From: Lishizhenia sp.
GTDB taxonomy: Bacteria; Bacteroidota; Bacteroidia; Flavobacteriales_D; Crocinitomicaceae
Direction: 5' to 3'
Assembly (NCBI GenBank): GCA_007117355.1
Contig: SKGS01000251.1
Coordinates: 1-32,028, forward strand
Length of the DNA stretch: 32,028 bases
Shown here: positions 8,869-16,498 of the stretch, in pieces
How the letters are laid out: every line of letters begins with the position of its first letter
How positions within the stretch are numbered: position 1 is the stretch's first letter
Program-made: the position numbers and the translations under genes
The notes under the pieces: generated by a model
Databases searched by the model: none
Seen by the model: only the letters and a program-made list of their open reading frames with translations
Told to the model about the DNA's origin: nothing

Positions 8869-8975
8869 AAAGATGTTAGACATTAGACTAAAGATGTTGG
8901 ATTAAAGATGTTAGTCTAATAGACTAAAGATGTTAGATTGATGTTTGACGATTTATCTAACCTCTAATGTCTAAC
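8869..8975. repeat. AAAGATGTTRG repeat cluster with flanking inverted repeat
   Basis: Four copies of AAAGATGTT(A/G)G occur at 8869-8879, 8890-8900, 8904-8914 and 8926-8936. In addition, GTTAGACATTAGA (8875-8887) is exactly complementary to TCTAATGTCTAAC (8963-8975), so the segment could fold into a long imperfect hairpin. It lies just 3' of serS and 5' of the importer operon on the minus strand. It might act as a terminator or RNA-stability element, or be slippage-derived filler. The same AAGATGTT word recurs inverted at 11195-11226. Confidence 0.7.
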
Positions 8976-8984
8976 CTCTTCCCC

Positions 8985-10253
8985 CTAAATCCTATCAAAC
9001 CCCACATACGGAACCAAAGCTTCAGGTATTTTAATTCCTTCTGGCGTTTGGTGGTTTTCCAATAAGGCAGCAACAATTCTAGGAAGTGCTAGTGCGCTAC
9101 CGTTCAACGTGTGACATAAGTGCGATTTTTTATCTGACGACTTAAATCTTAACTTTAATCGATTAGCTTGAAATGTTTCAAAAAGAGAGACTGAGCTAAC
9201 TTCTAGCCATCTTTCTTGAGCTGCTGAATAAACTTCAAAGTCATAAGTAATAGTGGAAGTAAAACCTAAATCACCACCACAAAGTCTAAGGATTCTATAG
9301 TGAAGCCCGAGTTTTGTTAAAAGTGTTTTAACGTAATTCACCATTTCTTCAAGTGCCTTATTTGAGCGCTCAGGATGTTCAATTCTAACAATCTCTACTT
9401 TGTCGAATTGATGTAGTCTATTTAGACCGCGAACATCTTTTCCATATGAACCAGCCTCACGACGGAAACAAGGAGTGTAGCCACAAATCTTGATAGAAAA
9501 ATCCTCGTTTGGAATTAATACATCACGATACATGTTTGTCAAAGGAACTTCAGCTGTAGGAATTAAATAAAAATCATCTTCTGTAACATGATACATTTGA
9601 CCTTCCTTATCAGGTAATTGTCCTGTACCAATTCCACTAGCTTCGTTGACTACCAAAGGTGGAATAAATTCTTCATACCCTTGTTTATCAGCTTCATCTA
9701 AAAAGAAGTTAATCAATCCCCTTTGTAGTTTAGCTCCTTTACCTTTATAAATTGGAAAACCAGCACCAGTAACTTTAACACCTAATTCAAAGTCAATTAA
9801 TCCGTATTTTTCTGTAAGTTCCCAATGAGGTAAGGCATCTTCTGATAAATTAGGTTTCGTTCCATGTTCTTCAACAACCTCATTGTCTGCTTCACTTGTA
9901 CCAGATGGAACAATATCTTGAGGAATATTTGGTAATTCGTAAAGTAATTCTTGAATATGCTTTTCAAAGTTACTAGCCTCTTTTCTTAATACTTGTTCTT
10001 GTTCTTTGAGCTCAACGGTTTTAGATTTAGCCGCATTCGCCAAATCCTGTTTTCCTTCTTTGAATAAAATCCCAATTTCTTTAGAGATTTTGTTACTTTC
10101 AGCCTGTATATCTTGAAGTTTTTGGATTGAAGAACGCCATTGCTTGTCTGTTTTTAAAATATTGCTAACAATTTCAGTTACATCTAATCCTCTTTTTTTT
10201 AGACCATCAATGATGACTTCACTATTCTCTCTAATTCTGGTAATTTCTAACAT
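8985..10253 (-). CDS. serS: Seryl-tRNA synthetase
   Basis: SerS charges tRNA-Ser (and tRNA-Sec where present) with serine in the cytoplasm. The 422-residue protein begins with the antiparallel coiled-coil arm that binds the tRNA long arm (roughly residues 30-105, rich in Lys, Glu and Gln). The class II catalytic core follows, with the serine/ATP site around TAEVPLTNMYRD, motif 2 FRREAGSYGKDVRGL and motif 3 GSALALPRIVAALLENHQ. Length and motif order are normal. The gene is single, with a perfect -7 box 19 nt before its ATG. Confidence 0.97.
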   Translation of the reverse strand: MLEITRIRENSEVIIDGLKKRGLDVTEIVSNILKTDKQWRSSIQKLQDIQAESNKISKEIGILFKEGKQDLANAAKSKTVELKEQEQVLRKEASNFEKHIQELLYELPNIPQDIVPSGTSEADNEVVEEHGTKPNLSEDALPHWELTEKYGLIDFELGVKVTGAGFPIYKGKGAKLQRGLINFFLDEADKQGYEEFIPPLVVNEASGIGTGQLPDKEGQMYHVTEDDFYLIPTAEVPLTNMYRDVLIPNEDFSIKICGYTPCFRREAGSYGKDVRGLNRLHQFDKVEIVRIEHPERSNKALEEMVNYVKTLLTKLGLHYRILRLCGGDLGFTSTITYDFEVYSAAQERWLEVSSVSLFETFQANRLKLRFKSSDKKSHLCHTLNGSALALPRIVAALLENHQTPEGIKIPEALVPYVGFDRI

Positions 10254-10272
10254 ATCAAATTGGCTTATTTTG

Positions 10273-10280
10273 CAAAGCTA
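10273..10280 (-). promoter_or_regulatory. Candidate -7 element (TAGCTTTG) of serS
   Basis: CAAAGCTA on the plus strand gives a perfect TAnnTTTG box on the minus strand, 19 nt upstream of the serS ATG. This is the same spacing seen for the fba and accD boxes. No TTG lies at the expected -33 distance. Confidence 0.5.
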
Positions 10281-10406
10281 GGAATTTTTTCTCTTAAATG
10301 TTTAATGAGTTTGTTTGTAATAAAATAAAGACTGCAAAATATTTAAAAGGAATGAAGTATCTGTAAGTTCAAATACTTCATTTCTATTAACATCTGTTTA
10401 AATTAT

Positions 10407-10982
10407 TTAATACAAACTTTTATAGTTTGCTATCCAGCTTGTATCGGTTACATCACGCAAAAGTTTGAAGAAACTAGTGTCTTCAAAATAATCTTGGTCG
10501 TAACCACGAACAGCATAAGTATTGACAATGTAGGTCTGTTGAGCTAAACTTGGTCTTGCTTCGCCATTGCTCCAACCAAAACCTTTACTGCCGTCGAAGG
10601 GATGTTCGACAAAGCGGATCTTCCATAGTGAATCAATAGCTGCTTTTATTCTTGAGAGAGGCATTTCAGACTCTTCATCACTTTCTACGAGCAAACCATT
10701 TTCTTCAAAAAAATTGCGAAATGTTCGAGTTCTTGGAATTGGCCATTTCCCAGTTCCAATGTTAAATAGTTCATGAATGCTTAGTGGTTGCTTGCTTGAA
10801 AAACGACCATTTCTATAATGAAAAATGGCAAATTGCATTAAGCCTCCGGTTGGAAGAATTCCAATTTTTACACCAAAGCTTACATGAGATGCCTCTGAAT
10901 TTTTGGTACTTGGAAGCATACTTAGACAGCCTAAGGAAAAAATAACTAATAAATAGCGTTTTATGTAGGAACCTATTAGCAT
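10407..10982 (-). CDS. Exported protein of unknown function
   Basis: A 191-residue protein I do not recognise. Residues 1-25 form a basic then hydrophobic leader (KRYLLVIFSLGCLSML), which suggests export; SLGC is a poor lipobox, so lipidation is doubtful. The mature part has no transmembrane segment and contains many aromatic residues, for example FRNFFEENG and DQDYFEDTSFFKLL. It lies 153 bp upstream of serS on the same strand. The closest -7-like sequence (TA replaced by AA) is about 47 nt upstream and unconvincing. It is probably a lineage-restricted gene. Confidence 0.65.
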   Translation of the reverse strand: MLIGSYIKRYLLVIFSLGCLSMLPSTKNSEASHVSFGVKIGILPTGGLMQFAIFHYRNGRFSSKQPLSIHELFNIGTGKWPIPRTRTFRNFFEENGLLVESDEESEMPLSRIKAAIDSLWKIRFVEHPFDGSKGFGWSNGEARPSLAQQTYIVNTYAVRGYDQDYFEDTSFFKLLRDVTDTSWIANYKSLY

Positions 10983-11194
10983 GTCTTTTAGTTCGTTTGC
11001 TCGAAGTTAAGTGCTTAAAATGAAATTGCCAAATATTCTATTTTGAAAATTTATTTAACCTAAACTTATTGGGTTAAAAAAACTATTTTATAGAAGTACA
11101 AACCTCTAACAACTAATGTTTGTTATAAAGTTCAGTAAATCCTAAGTGAACAAGTAGGGCGTGGTATAAAATTGCTGAGGATTTCAAACGTCTT

Positions 11195-11226
11195 AACATC
11201 TTAAAGTCCTAACATCTCAACATCTT
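11195..11226. repeat. Inverted copies of the AAGATGTT repeat word
   Basis: AACATCTT (11195-11202), AACATCTC (11211-11218) and AACATCTT (11219-11226) are the reverse complement of the word repeated at 8869-8936. They lie just before the EamA promoter box. The rest of the 10983-11251 gap holds only weak inverted repeats (TTTAACC/GGTTAAA at 11054-11078, TAACAA/TTGTTA at 11107-11125). Confidence 0.55.
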
Positions 11227-11239
11227 TTCATCTATTTCC

Positions 11240-11247
11240 TACCTTTG
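11240..11247 (+). promoter_or_regulatory. Perfect -7 element (TACCTTTG) 4 nt from the EamA start
   Basis: TACCTTTG matches TAnnTTTG exactly and ends 4 nt before the GTG start codon at 11252. Transcription from it would begin at or next to the start codon, implying a leaderless mRNA. No TTG is present at the expected -33 spacing. Confidence 0.5.
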
Positions 11248-11251
11248 CATC

Positions 11252-12175
11252 GTGAATAAAGGAATTCTATATATTTTGCTTTCGGGACTTTGTTTTATGG
11301 TCGTCAATGTTTTTGTGAAAATACTTGGATTAGGCCCAAATCAATCGTTGATTCCTGATATTCAGAAGTACCCTGTACCAGAGATAATTTTATTTCGCTC
11401 TTTTATCACCTTTGTGATGTGTTATGCCATAATTAGGTCTAAAAGACTTCCCTTTTTTGGTGTGAATAAAAAGTGGTTAGTGATTCGTGGTGTTTTTGGT
11501 ACAGCTGCATTGACGTTATTTTTTTACACGTTGGACAACCTTCCGCTTGCGATTGCAACTACAGTTCAATACTTAAGTCCTGTTTTTACAGTAATCATAG
11601 CTGTATTTTTACTAAAAGAGAAAGTAAATAGAATTCAATGGCTATTTTTCTTTATTGCTTTCTCTGGAGTTGCAGCAATAAGTGCTTCCAAATACCTGAG
11701 TGATGATTTTTCTGTTACTGAAATAGCTCCAATTTGGGTACTAGCTGGATTTATATCTGCCATGCTTTCAGGTGTTTCTTACAATGCCATTGTAAAATGT
11801 AGAGATACGGATGCTCCAGTTACTATTGTTATGTATTTCCCTTTGATTGCAACCCCTATTATGCTGGTCATTTGTTTATTTGACCATGTTATCCCTCAAG
11901 GGATTGAATGGTTATTACTCATTATCATTGGTGTCTTTACACAATTTGCTCAAATTTTTATGACCAAAGCGTTACATGCCGAAAATACGGCTACTGTTAC
12001 ACCATTTAAATATTTTGGTTCAATTTACGCCTTTTTATTAGGACTGTTTTTATTTGGCGAAGTTATATCTTTATATGCTATCCTTGGTATTGCTTTAATT
12101 TTAATTGGCGTATTAGGAAATACGTATTTCAGAAAGAAAAGAGAAAAGAACAAGGCAATACCAAAAACAATGTGA
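11252..12175 (+). CDS. EamA (DMT superfamily) transporter
   Basis: A 307-residue integral membrane protein with about ten hydrophobic helices in two EamA halves (roughly 5-140 and 155-295). Typical features are the opening helix followed by MVVNVFVKILG, the segment EIILFRSFITF, and the end of the first half with TTVQYLSPVFTVIIAVFLLKE, echoed in the second half by TATVTPFKYFGSIYAFLLG. Family members export metabolites such as amino acids, but the substrate cannot be predicted. Translation starts at GTG because the motif-bearing N-terminus begins there and no ATG fits. A strong bidirectional terminator follows. Confidence 0.9.
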   Translation: MNKGILYILLSGLCFMVVNVFVKILGLGPNQSLIPDIQKYPVPEIILFRSFITFVMCYAIIRSKRLPFFGVNKKWLVIRGVFGTAALTLFFYTLDNLPLAIATTVQYLSPVFTVIIAVFLLKEKVNRIQWLFFFIAFSGVAAISASKYLSDDFSVTEIAPIWVLAGFISAMLSGVSYNAIVKCRDTDAPVTIVMYFPLIATPIMLVICLFDHVIPQGIEWLLLIIIGVFTQFAQIFMTKALHAENTATVTPFKYFGSIYAFLLGLFLFGEVISLYAILGIALILIGVLGNTYFRKKREKNKAIPKTM

Positions 12176-12187
12176 AATTAGGAAACA

Positions 12188-12219
12188 AAAAAACGACGAG
12201 CATCAACTCGTCGTTTTTT
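12188..12219. terminator. Bidirectional intrinsic terminator between EamA and acyl-CoA dehydrogenase genes
   Basis: A perfect 13-bp stem (12188-12200 with 12207-12219) encloses the loop CATCAA. The GC-rich core CGACGAG/CTCGTCG is flanked by A-runs on the left and T-runs on the right, so it can end transcription from both converging genes. Confidence 0.92.
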
Positions 12220-12242
12220 AATAGAAGTATGTGATAAATTAA

Positions 12243-13385
12243 TTATTCACTCAAAACATTTCTTGAAATAACAATCTTTTGCACCTCCGATGTACCTTCA
12301 TAAATTTGGGTAATTTTTGCATCACGCATTAAACGCTCAACGTGGTATTCTTTAACAAAACCGTAACCTCCATGAATTTGTACTGCCTCTACAGTTTGTT
12401 CCATAGCCACAGTTGAAGCATAAAGTTTCGCCATAGCGCTAGCTTGATCGTAATTTTTACCATTGTCTTTTAACCAAGCTGATTTATGAACAAGCAAACG
12501 AGCAGTTTCAACCGCTGTAGCCATATCAGCAATTTTAAATGCAATCGCTTGGTGTTTATATATTTCTTTTCCAAAAGCCTTACGCTCTTTAGAATAAGCC
12601 ACCGCTAAATCTAGCGCTCCAGAGGCGATTCCTAATGCCTGAGCAGCAATCCCAATCCTACCACCTGAAAGTGTTTTCATTGCGAATTTAAAACCAAATC
12701 CATCTTCTCCAATTCTATTTTCTTTTGGTACTTTCACATCGTTGAATAAAAGTGTATGTGTATCACTACCTCTGATACCCATTTTATCTTCTTTTGCTCC
12801 AACAATAAATCCTTCCATTCCTCTTTCAACTATGAAAGCGTTGATTCCTTTGTGACCTTTCTCTGGATCAGTTTGAGCGATTACAATATAAGTGGAAGCA
12901 GAACTACCATTCGTAATCCAGTTTTTCGTTCCATTTAATAAATAGTAATCTCCCATATCTTTAGCTGTTGTTCTTTGCGAAGTTGCATCCGAACCAGCCT
13001 CAGGCTCTGATAAACAAAAAGCCCCGATTTTTTCACCTTTCGCTAACGGAACAAGGTATTTTTGCTTTTGTTCTTCCGTTCCAAAAGTCTCTAAACCCCA
13101 ACAAACAAGAGAGTTATTTACACTCATACAAACAGAAATTGAAGCATCTACTTTAGAGATTTCTTCCATTGCAATAACGTACGAAAGCGTATCCATACCG
13201 CCTCCACCATACTTTGGGTCAACCATCATTCCCATAAAACCAAGCTCACCTAATTGCTTGATTTGTTCTGCTGGAAAAGTTTGTGCGTTATCGCGTTCAA
13301 TTACTCCTGGTTTTGCAACATTCTGTGCAAAATCTCTTGCAGCATCTCTTACTGCTAAATGCTCTTCTGAAAGTTCAAAATTCAT
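12243..13385 (-). CDS. Acyl-CoA dehydrogenase
   Basis: A 380-residue FAD-dependent enzyme that introduces the alpha-beta double bond into an acyl-CoA, passing electrons to electron-transfer flavoprotein. Visible family motifs are CLSEPEAGSDA (FAD/substrate site), WITNGSSA, the FAD-binding QIHGGYGFVKEYHVERLMRD, and the catalytic glutamate in IYEGTSE (E363). Length and the position of the glutamate fit short- and branched-chain acyl-CoA dehydrogenases, but chain-length preference cannot be fixed. The gene is monocistronic, divergent from anmK, and ends at the shared bidirectional terminator. Confidence 0.95.
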   Translation of the reverse strand: MNFELSEEHLAVRDAARDFAQNVAKPGVIERDNAQTFPAEQIKQLGELGFMGMMVDPKYGGGGMDTLSYVIAMEEISKVDASISVCMSVNNSLVCWGLETFGTEEQKQKYLVPLAKGEKIGAFCLSEPEAGSDATSQRTTAKDMGDYYLLNGTKNWITNGSSASTYIVIAQTDPEKGHKGINAFIVERGMEGFIVGAKEDKMGIRGSDTHTLLFNDVKVPKENRIGEDGFGFKFAMKTLSGGRIGIAAQALGIASGALDLAVAYSKERKAFGKEIYKHQAIAFKIADMATAVETARLLVHKSAWLKDNGKNYDQASAMAKLYASTVAMEQTVEAVQIHGGYGFVKEYHVERLMRDAKITQIYEGTSEVQKIVISRNVLSE

Positions 13386-13483
13386 ATTAAGTGTGTTTAA
13401 TTACTTTTAAGATGGCGTAAAATTAATGTTTAAATTTAAATTTCACTTCATTATTTATGTCATCTCTTAAAACTTCTATTTAT

Positions 13484-13514
13484 TTTGAGAACAAAAATGA
13501 AAGAACTATACTTG
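13484..13514 (+). promoter_or_regulatory. Candidate promoter of anmK
   Basis: TTTG at 13484-13487 and TATACTTG at 13507-13514 (7 of 8 consensus bases) are separated by 19 bp, the normal Bacteroidota spacing. The -7 box ends 8 nt before the ATG at 13523, which supports that start over the in-frame ATG at 13457. Confidence 0.55.
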
Positions 13515-13522
13515 CGATAATT

Positions 13523-14599
13523 ATGGAGAAAAAACAAACGATGATTGGGTTGATGTCTGGAACCTCATTAGATGGACTAGATATTGTTTGTGTATCATTC
13601 TTAGAAAGTTCTAATGGTGATTATGATTTTGAAGTTCATTGTTCAGAAACTATTCCATATACCAATGATTTTGCACTTCGATTAGCTAATTGCTCTCATT
13701 TAAATGCAGAAGCTTTTTGTTTAATAGATCGTGAACTAAGTTTATATTTTGCTGAAAGTGTCAATGAGTTTATTATTCGTAATAATATAAATCGTTCTTC
13801 CATCACAGCGGTTGCAAGTCATGGACAAACAATTTTTCATCAACCAGAGAAAGGATTAACTGTTCAAATAGGAAATCATTGCTCGGCGGCTTTTCGTTCT
13901 GAATTGACTTGGGTTTGTGATTTTCGAGTGCAAGATGTGGTTTTAGGCGGAAACGGTGCTCCTTTGGTTCCTATTGGCGATGCTTTATTGTTTAAAGATA
14001 AAGCGGCAGCATTTCTAAATTTGGGTGGATTTTCAAATATTTCATTTCAATATAACAATAACTGGATAGCCTTTGATATTAGCCCAATGAATTTAGTATT
14101 TAACTATTTTGCTAGAAAGAACGGAAAAACATATGATAGAGGAGGGGAATTAGGTAGAAAAGGAAGACTCAATAATTCACTTTTTGAAGCACTAAATGAT
14201 TTAGAATATTACAAACAAATTTTTCCAAAATCATTGGGGATAGAATGGCTGGAAAAACATTTTTTTTCGTGTTTAACTAATTTTGAGAATGAAAATGATA
14301 TAATTACCTCATGCTACCATCATGTTGCATTTCAAATTTCAAAAACGCTCAATGAATATGAATTAAATTCTGTTTTTGTAACTGGTGGAGGGGCGAAGAA
14401 TAGTTATTTTATCGAGTTACTAGAAAGTTATTATGATGGGCAAATTATCATACCTGAAAATCAAATAATCGAATTTAAAGAAGCTATAATTTTTGCATTT
14501 TTGGGATTACTGAAACTACAAGGTAAACCTAATGTTTTAGCTTCTGTAACTGGAGCTTTGAATGATCATAGTACAGGTATTGTTTATAATCAATTTTAA
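13523..14599 (+). CDS. anmK: Anhydro-N-acetylmuramic acid kinase
   Basis: AnmK hydrolyses and phosphorylates 1,6-anhydro-N-acetylmuramate to N-acetylmuramate 6-phosphate, a step in recycling of cell-wall peptidoglycan in the cytoplasm. The 358-residue protein carries the ATP-binding loop IGLMSGTSLDG (8-18), the segment ASHGQTIFH, the catalytic region VCDFRVQDVVLGGNGAPLVP and the C-terminal glycine loop VFVTGGGAKN. An in-frame ATG at 13457 would add 22 residues unlike the family, upstream of a good promoter, so I start at 13523. The anmK-dehydrogenase neighbourhood with an acyl-CoA dehydrogenase nearby is familiar from Flavobacteriia. Confidence 0.95.
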   Translation: MEKKQTMIGLMSGTSLDGLDIVCVSFLESSNGDYDFEVHCSETIPYTNDFALRLANCSHLNAEAFCLIDRELSLYFAESVNEFIIRNNINRSSITAVASHGQTIFHQPEKGLTVQIGNHCSAAFRSELTWVCDFRVQDVVLGGNGAPLVPIGDALLFKDKAAAFLNLGGFSNISFQYNNNWIAFDISPMNLVFNYFARKNGKTYDRGGELGRKGRLNNSLFEALNDLEYYKQIFPKSLGIEWLEKHFFSCLTNFENENDIITSCYHHVAFQISKTLNEYELNSVFVTGGGAKNSYFIELLESYYDGQIIIPENQIIEFKEAIIFAFLGLLKLQGKPNVLASVTGALNDHSTGIVYNQF

Positions 14600-14643
14600 G
14601 AAGTTCAAAAATGCTTTTATAGCGAGTAAAAATGAATCACAAC

Positions 14644-14658
14644 GGGTAAAAATTACCC
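14644..14658. repeat. Small perfect inverted repeat GGGTAA-AAA-TTACCC
   Basis: A 6-bp perfect stem with a 3-nt loop lies in the gap between anmK and the cysteine-module gene. It has no downstream T-tract, so an operator or mRNA-stability role is as plausible as termination. The remaining bases of the 14600-14824 gap show no clear promoter. Confidence 0.4.
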
Positions 14659-14824
14659 ATTAAATAAGTACGTAAATCTGACTGTTATCATAAATGCAAA
14701 ATAAAAGTATTTAAGTTTTGTATTGAATTCCAAACTATTATTTAAATTCGCTCCGTTTTTATCCATGAATAATTAATTTTTGGCACTGAGCTTGACAGTG
14801 ATCGGTGAAAGAAAATTGATTAAA

Positions 14825-15088
14825 ATGGATGGAGTACAAATCGATCTTTGCAGTAATTGTGTTCATGAAAAACAATGTTCCTACAGATTTAATTCACTAT
14901 TAAAAATGAATAATTGTGAAGAACATAGCATTTTAATACAAGAAAAAAGAGATTTTGAAGAGGAAGTTCTTGTTTCAAATTTCCGGAATCCAGAACTTGC
15001 TGGCTTGTGTGTAAATTGTGATTTTTCAGACACCTGTACAATTCGAGAAAAAAATAGCATAATTGTAAATTGTGAGCAATATAAATAG
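14825..15088 (+). CDS. Small protein with two tandem four-cysteine modules
   Basis: An 87-residue soluble protein with eight cysteines in two copies of one pattern: C9-x2-C12-x5-C18-x12-C31-E and C62-x2-C65-x5-C71-x11-C83-E. Each copy opens with LCxNC. The spacing could hold a zinc ion or an iron-sulfur cluster; which one cannot be told from sequence. A short charged linker (about 35-60) joins the modules. The gene ends 17 bp before the glutamate dehydrogenase start, with no promoter or terminator visible between, so the two are probably cotranscribed. I start at ATG 14825; a TTG at 14780 would add 15 residues. A regulatory or redox-sensing role beside the dehydrogenase is only an inference. 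Confidence 0.75.
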   Translation: MDGVQIDLCSNCVHEKQCSYRFNSLLKMNNCEEHSILIQEKRDFEEEVLVSNFRNPELAGLCVNCDFSDTCTIREKNSIIVNCEQYK

Positions 15089-15105
15089 TATATAAGTGTA
15101 AATAC

Positions 15106-16383
15106 ATGGAGACAGAAACAAAAAAAAGAACTGGCATGTACGAAAACGTAATGAGACAGTTTAATCGTGCGGCTGATGTTTTAGGTTTAGACGAAGGAAT
15201 TCGTAAGATTTTAGGTTCTACGAATAGCGAAATCGTCGTCCACTTTCCAGTAAAACTAGACAATGGTAAAATTGAAGTTTTCAACGGATATAGAGTACAA
15301 CATAATAATGCGCTTGGTCCTTACAAAGGAGGATTGCGTTTTCATCCAACAGTGGATATTGACGCAGCAAGAGCTTTAGCAATTTGGATGACTTGGAAAA
15401 CAGCTTTAGCTGGCCTTCCATATGGTGGAGGAAAAGGTGGGGTAACGATTGACCCATCAAAATACTCAGCAGCAGAACTCGAAAGAATAACAAGACGTTT
15501 TACTTATGCGCTTGGTGATAATATCGGGCCTGATGTTGATATTCCTGCACCTGATGTGAACACAAACCCTCAAATAATGGCTTGGATTGCAGATACTTTC
15601 GCTTCAACAAAGTCTCCTGCAACTAGAATGTTAAACTTGCATGTAGTAACTGGAAAGCCTCTTGGTTCAGGAGGATTAGAAGGTAGAGACCGTGCAACAG
15701 GCTTTGGAGTAGTTGTTACAATCAAAGAATGGGCTAAATTAAACAATATTGATTTAGCAGGAAAAACATACATCGTTCAAGGTTTTGGTAACGTTGGTTA
15801 TTGGGCTTCTCATTTTATGGAAGAATTAGGCGCAAAATTAATTGCTGTGCAAGATGCTAGTGGTGCAATCTATAATAAGGATGGTATAAACCCAGAAGAG
15901 CTTGATGCATACGCAAAGCAATATAAAGGTGCGGTAGCTGGATTCCCTTCTGCGTCTAGAATGGAGGCAGAAGATTTCTTTGGAGTTGATTGTGACATAA
16001 TTATTCCAGCAGCGCTTGGAAACCAAATTACAATGGATAATGCTCATGTCATCAAAGCAAGTTTGATAGCAGAAGGGGCAAATGGCCCAACGGACACAGT
16101 AGCTGAGGATTTCTTATTGGAAAAAGGAGTGAAAATAATTCCAGATATTCTTTGTAATTCTGGTGGTGTAATTGGTTCATACTACGAATGGCTTCAAAAT
16201 AAGAGAAGTGAAAATTGGAAAATTGCAGATGTATTACATTTATTAGAAGATAAAATAAGCATAGCATTTAATAAAGTAGTTGAAACTTCAGACTCTTTTA
16301 ACACAGATTGGAGAACAGGTGCTTATATGGTTGCCTTAAGTCGAATCGAACAAACCTACAAAGAAAGAGGTGTATTCCCTTAA
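15106..16383 (+). CDS. Glutamate dehydrogenase (Glu/Leu/Phe/Val dehydrogenase family)
   Basis: A 425-residue cytoplasmic enzyme that interconverts glutamate and 2-oxoglutarate plus ammonia using NAD(P). Substrate-site elements are GPYKGGLRFHP, the lysine in WMTWKTALAGLPYGGGKGG, and PAPDVNT. The cofactor Rossmann loop is VQGFGNVG, followed by AEGANGPT and ILCNSGGVIGSYYEW. The length fits glutamate dehydrogenase better than leucine dehydrogenase (about 365 residues). It is a different lineage from the GdhA-type tail at 2-169, so the organism probably separates anabolic and catabolic activities. It follows the cysteine-module gene and ends before an intrinsic terminator. Confidence 0.94.
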   Translation: METETKKRTGMYENVMRQFNRAADVLGLDEGIRKILGSTNSEIVVHFPVKLDNGKIEVFNGYRVQHNNALGPYKGGLRFHPTVDIDAARALAIWMTWKTALAGLPYGGGKGGVTIDPSKYSAAELERITRRFTYALGDNIGPDVDIPAPDVNTNPQIMAWIADTFASTKSPATRMLNLHVVTGKPLGSGGLEGRDRATGFGVVVTIKEWAKLNNIDLAGKTYIVQGFGNVGYWASHFMEELGAKLIAVQDASGAIYNKDGINPEELDAYAKQYKGAVAGFPSASRMEAEDFFGVDCDIIIPAALGNQITMDNAHVIKASLIAEGANGPTDTVAEDFLLEKGVKIIPDILCNSGGVIGSYYEWLQNKRSENWKIADVLHLLEDKISIAFNKVVETSDSFNTDWRTGAYMVALSRIEQTYKERGVFP

Positions 16384-16422
16384 TCTGTAGTTTTTTTCGA
16401 ATAATAAAACAAAACAAACAAG

Positions 16423-16452
16423 AAAATGTCGGAATAATTTCCGGCATTTTTT
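16423..16452 (+). terminator. Intrinsic terminator after glutamate dehydrogenase
   Basis: AAAATGTCGGAA (16423-16434) pairs with TTCCGGCATTTT (16439-16450) with one G-U pair and a TAAT loop; the T-run continues to 16452. It ends the dehydrogenase transcript and shows that the upstream in-frame start at 16451 of the next gene is unlikely. Confidence 0.88.
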
Positions 16453-16463
16453 GTTTCTGTTAC

Positions 16464-16471
16464 TATCTTTA
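16464..16471 (+). promoter_or_regulatory. Candidate -7 element (TATCTTTA) of the SLC13 gene
   Basis: TATCTTTA matches TAnnTTTG at 7 of 8 bases and ends 27 nt before the ATG at 16499. A correctly spaced -33 element is not evident, because the upstream bases belong to the terminator stem. Confidence 0.35.
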
Positions 16472-16498
16472 GGATTTAAAGAAGAGAAGAGAGAATTT

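Noticed and set aside
13457-13522. Upstream ATG for anmK
   Set aside because: The extra 22 residues do not resemble the family and lie over a TTTG-N19-TATACTTG promoter.
14889-15284. 131-codon minus-strand frame across the cysteine-module and dehydrogenase genes
   Set aside because: It overlaps two plus-strand genes with clear motifs and has no promoter or recognisable domain.
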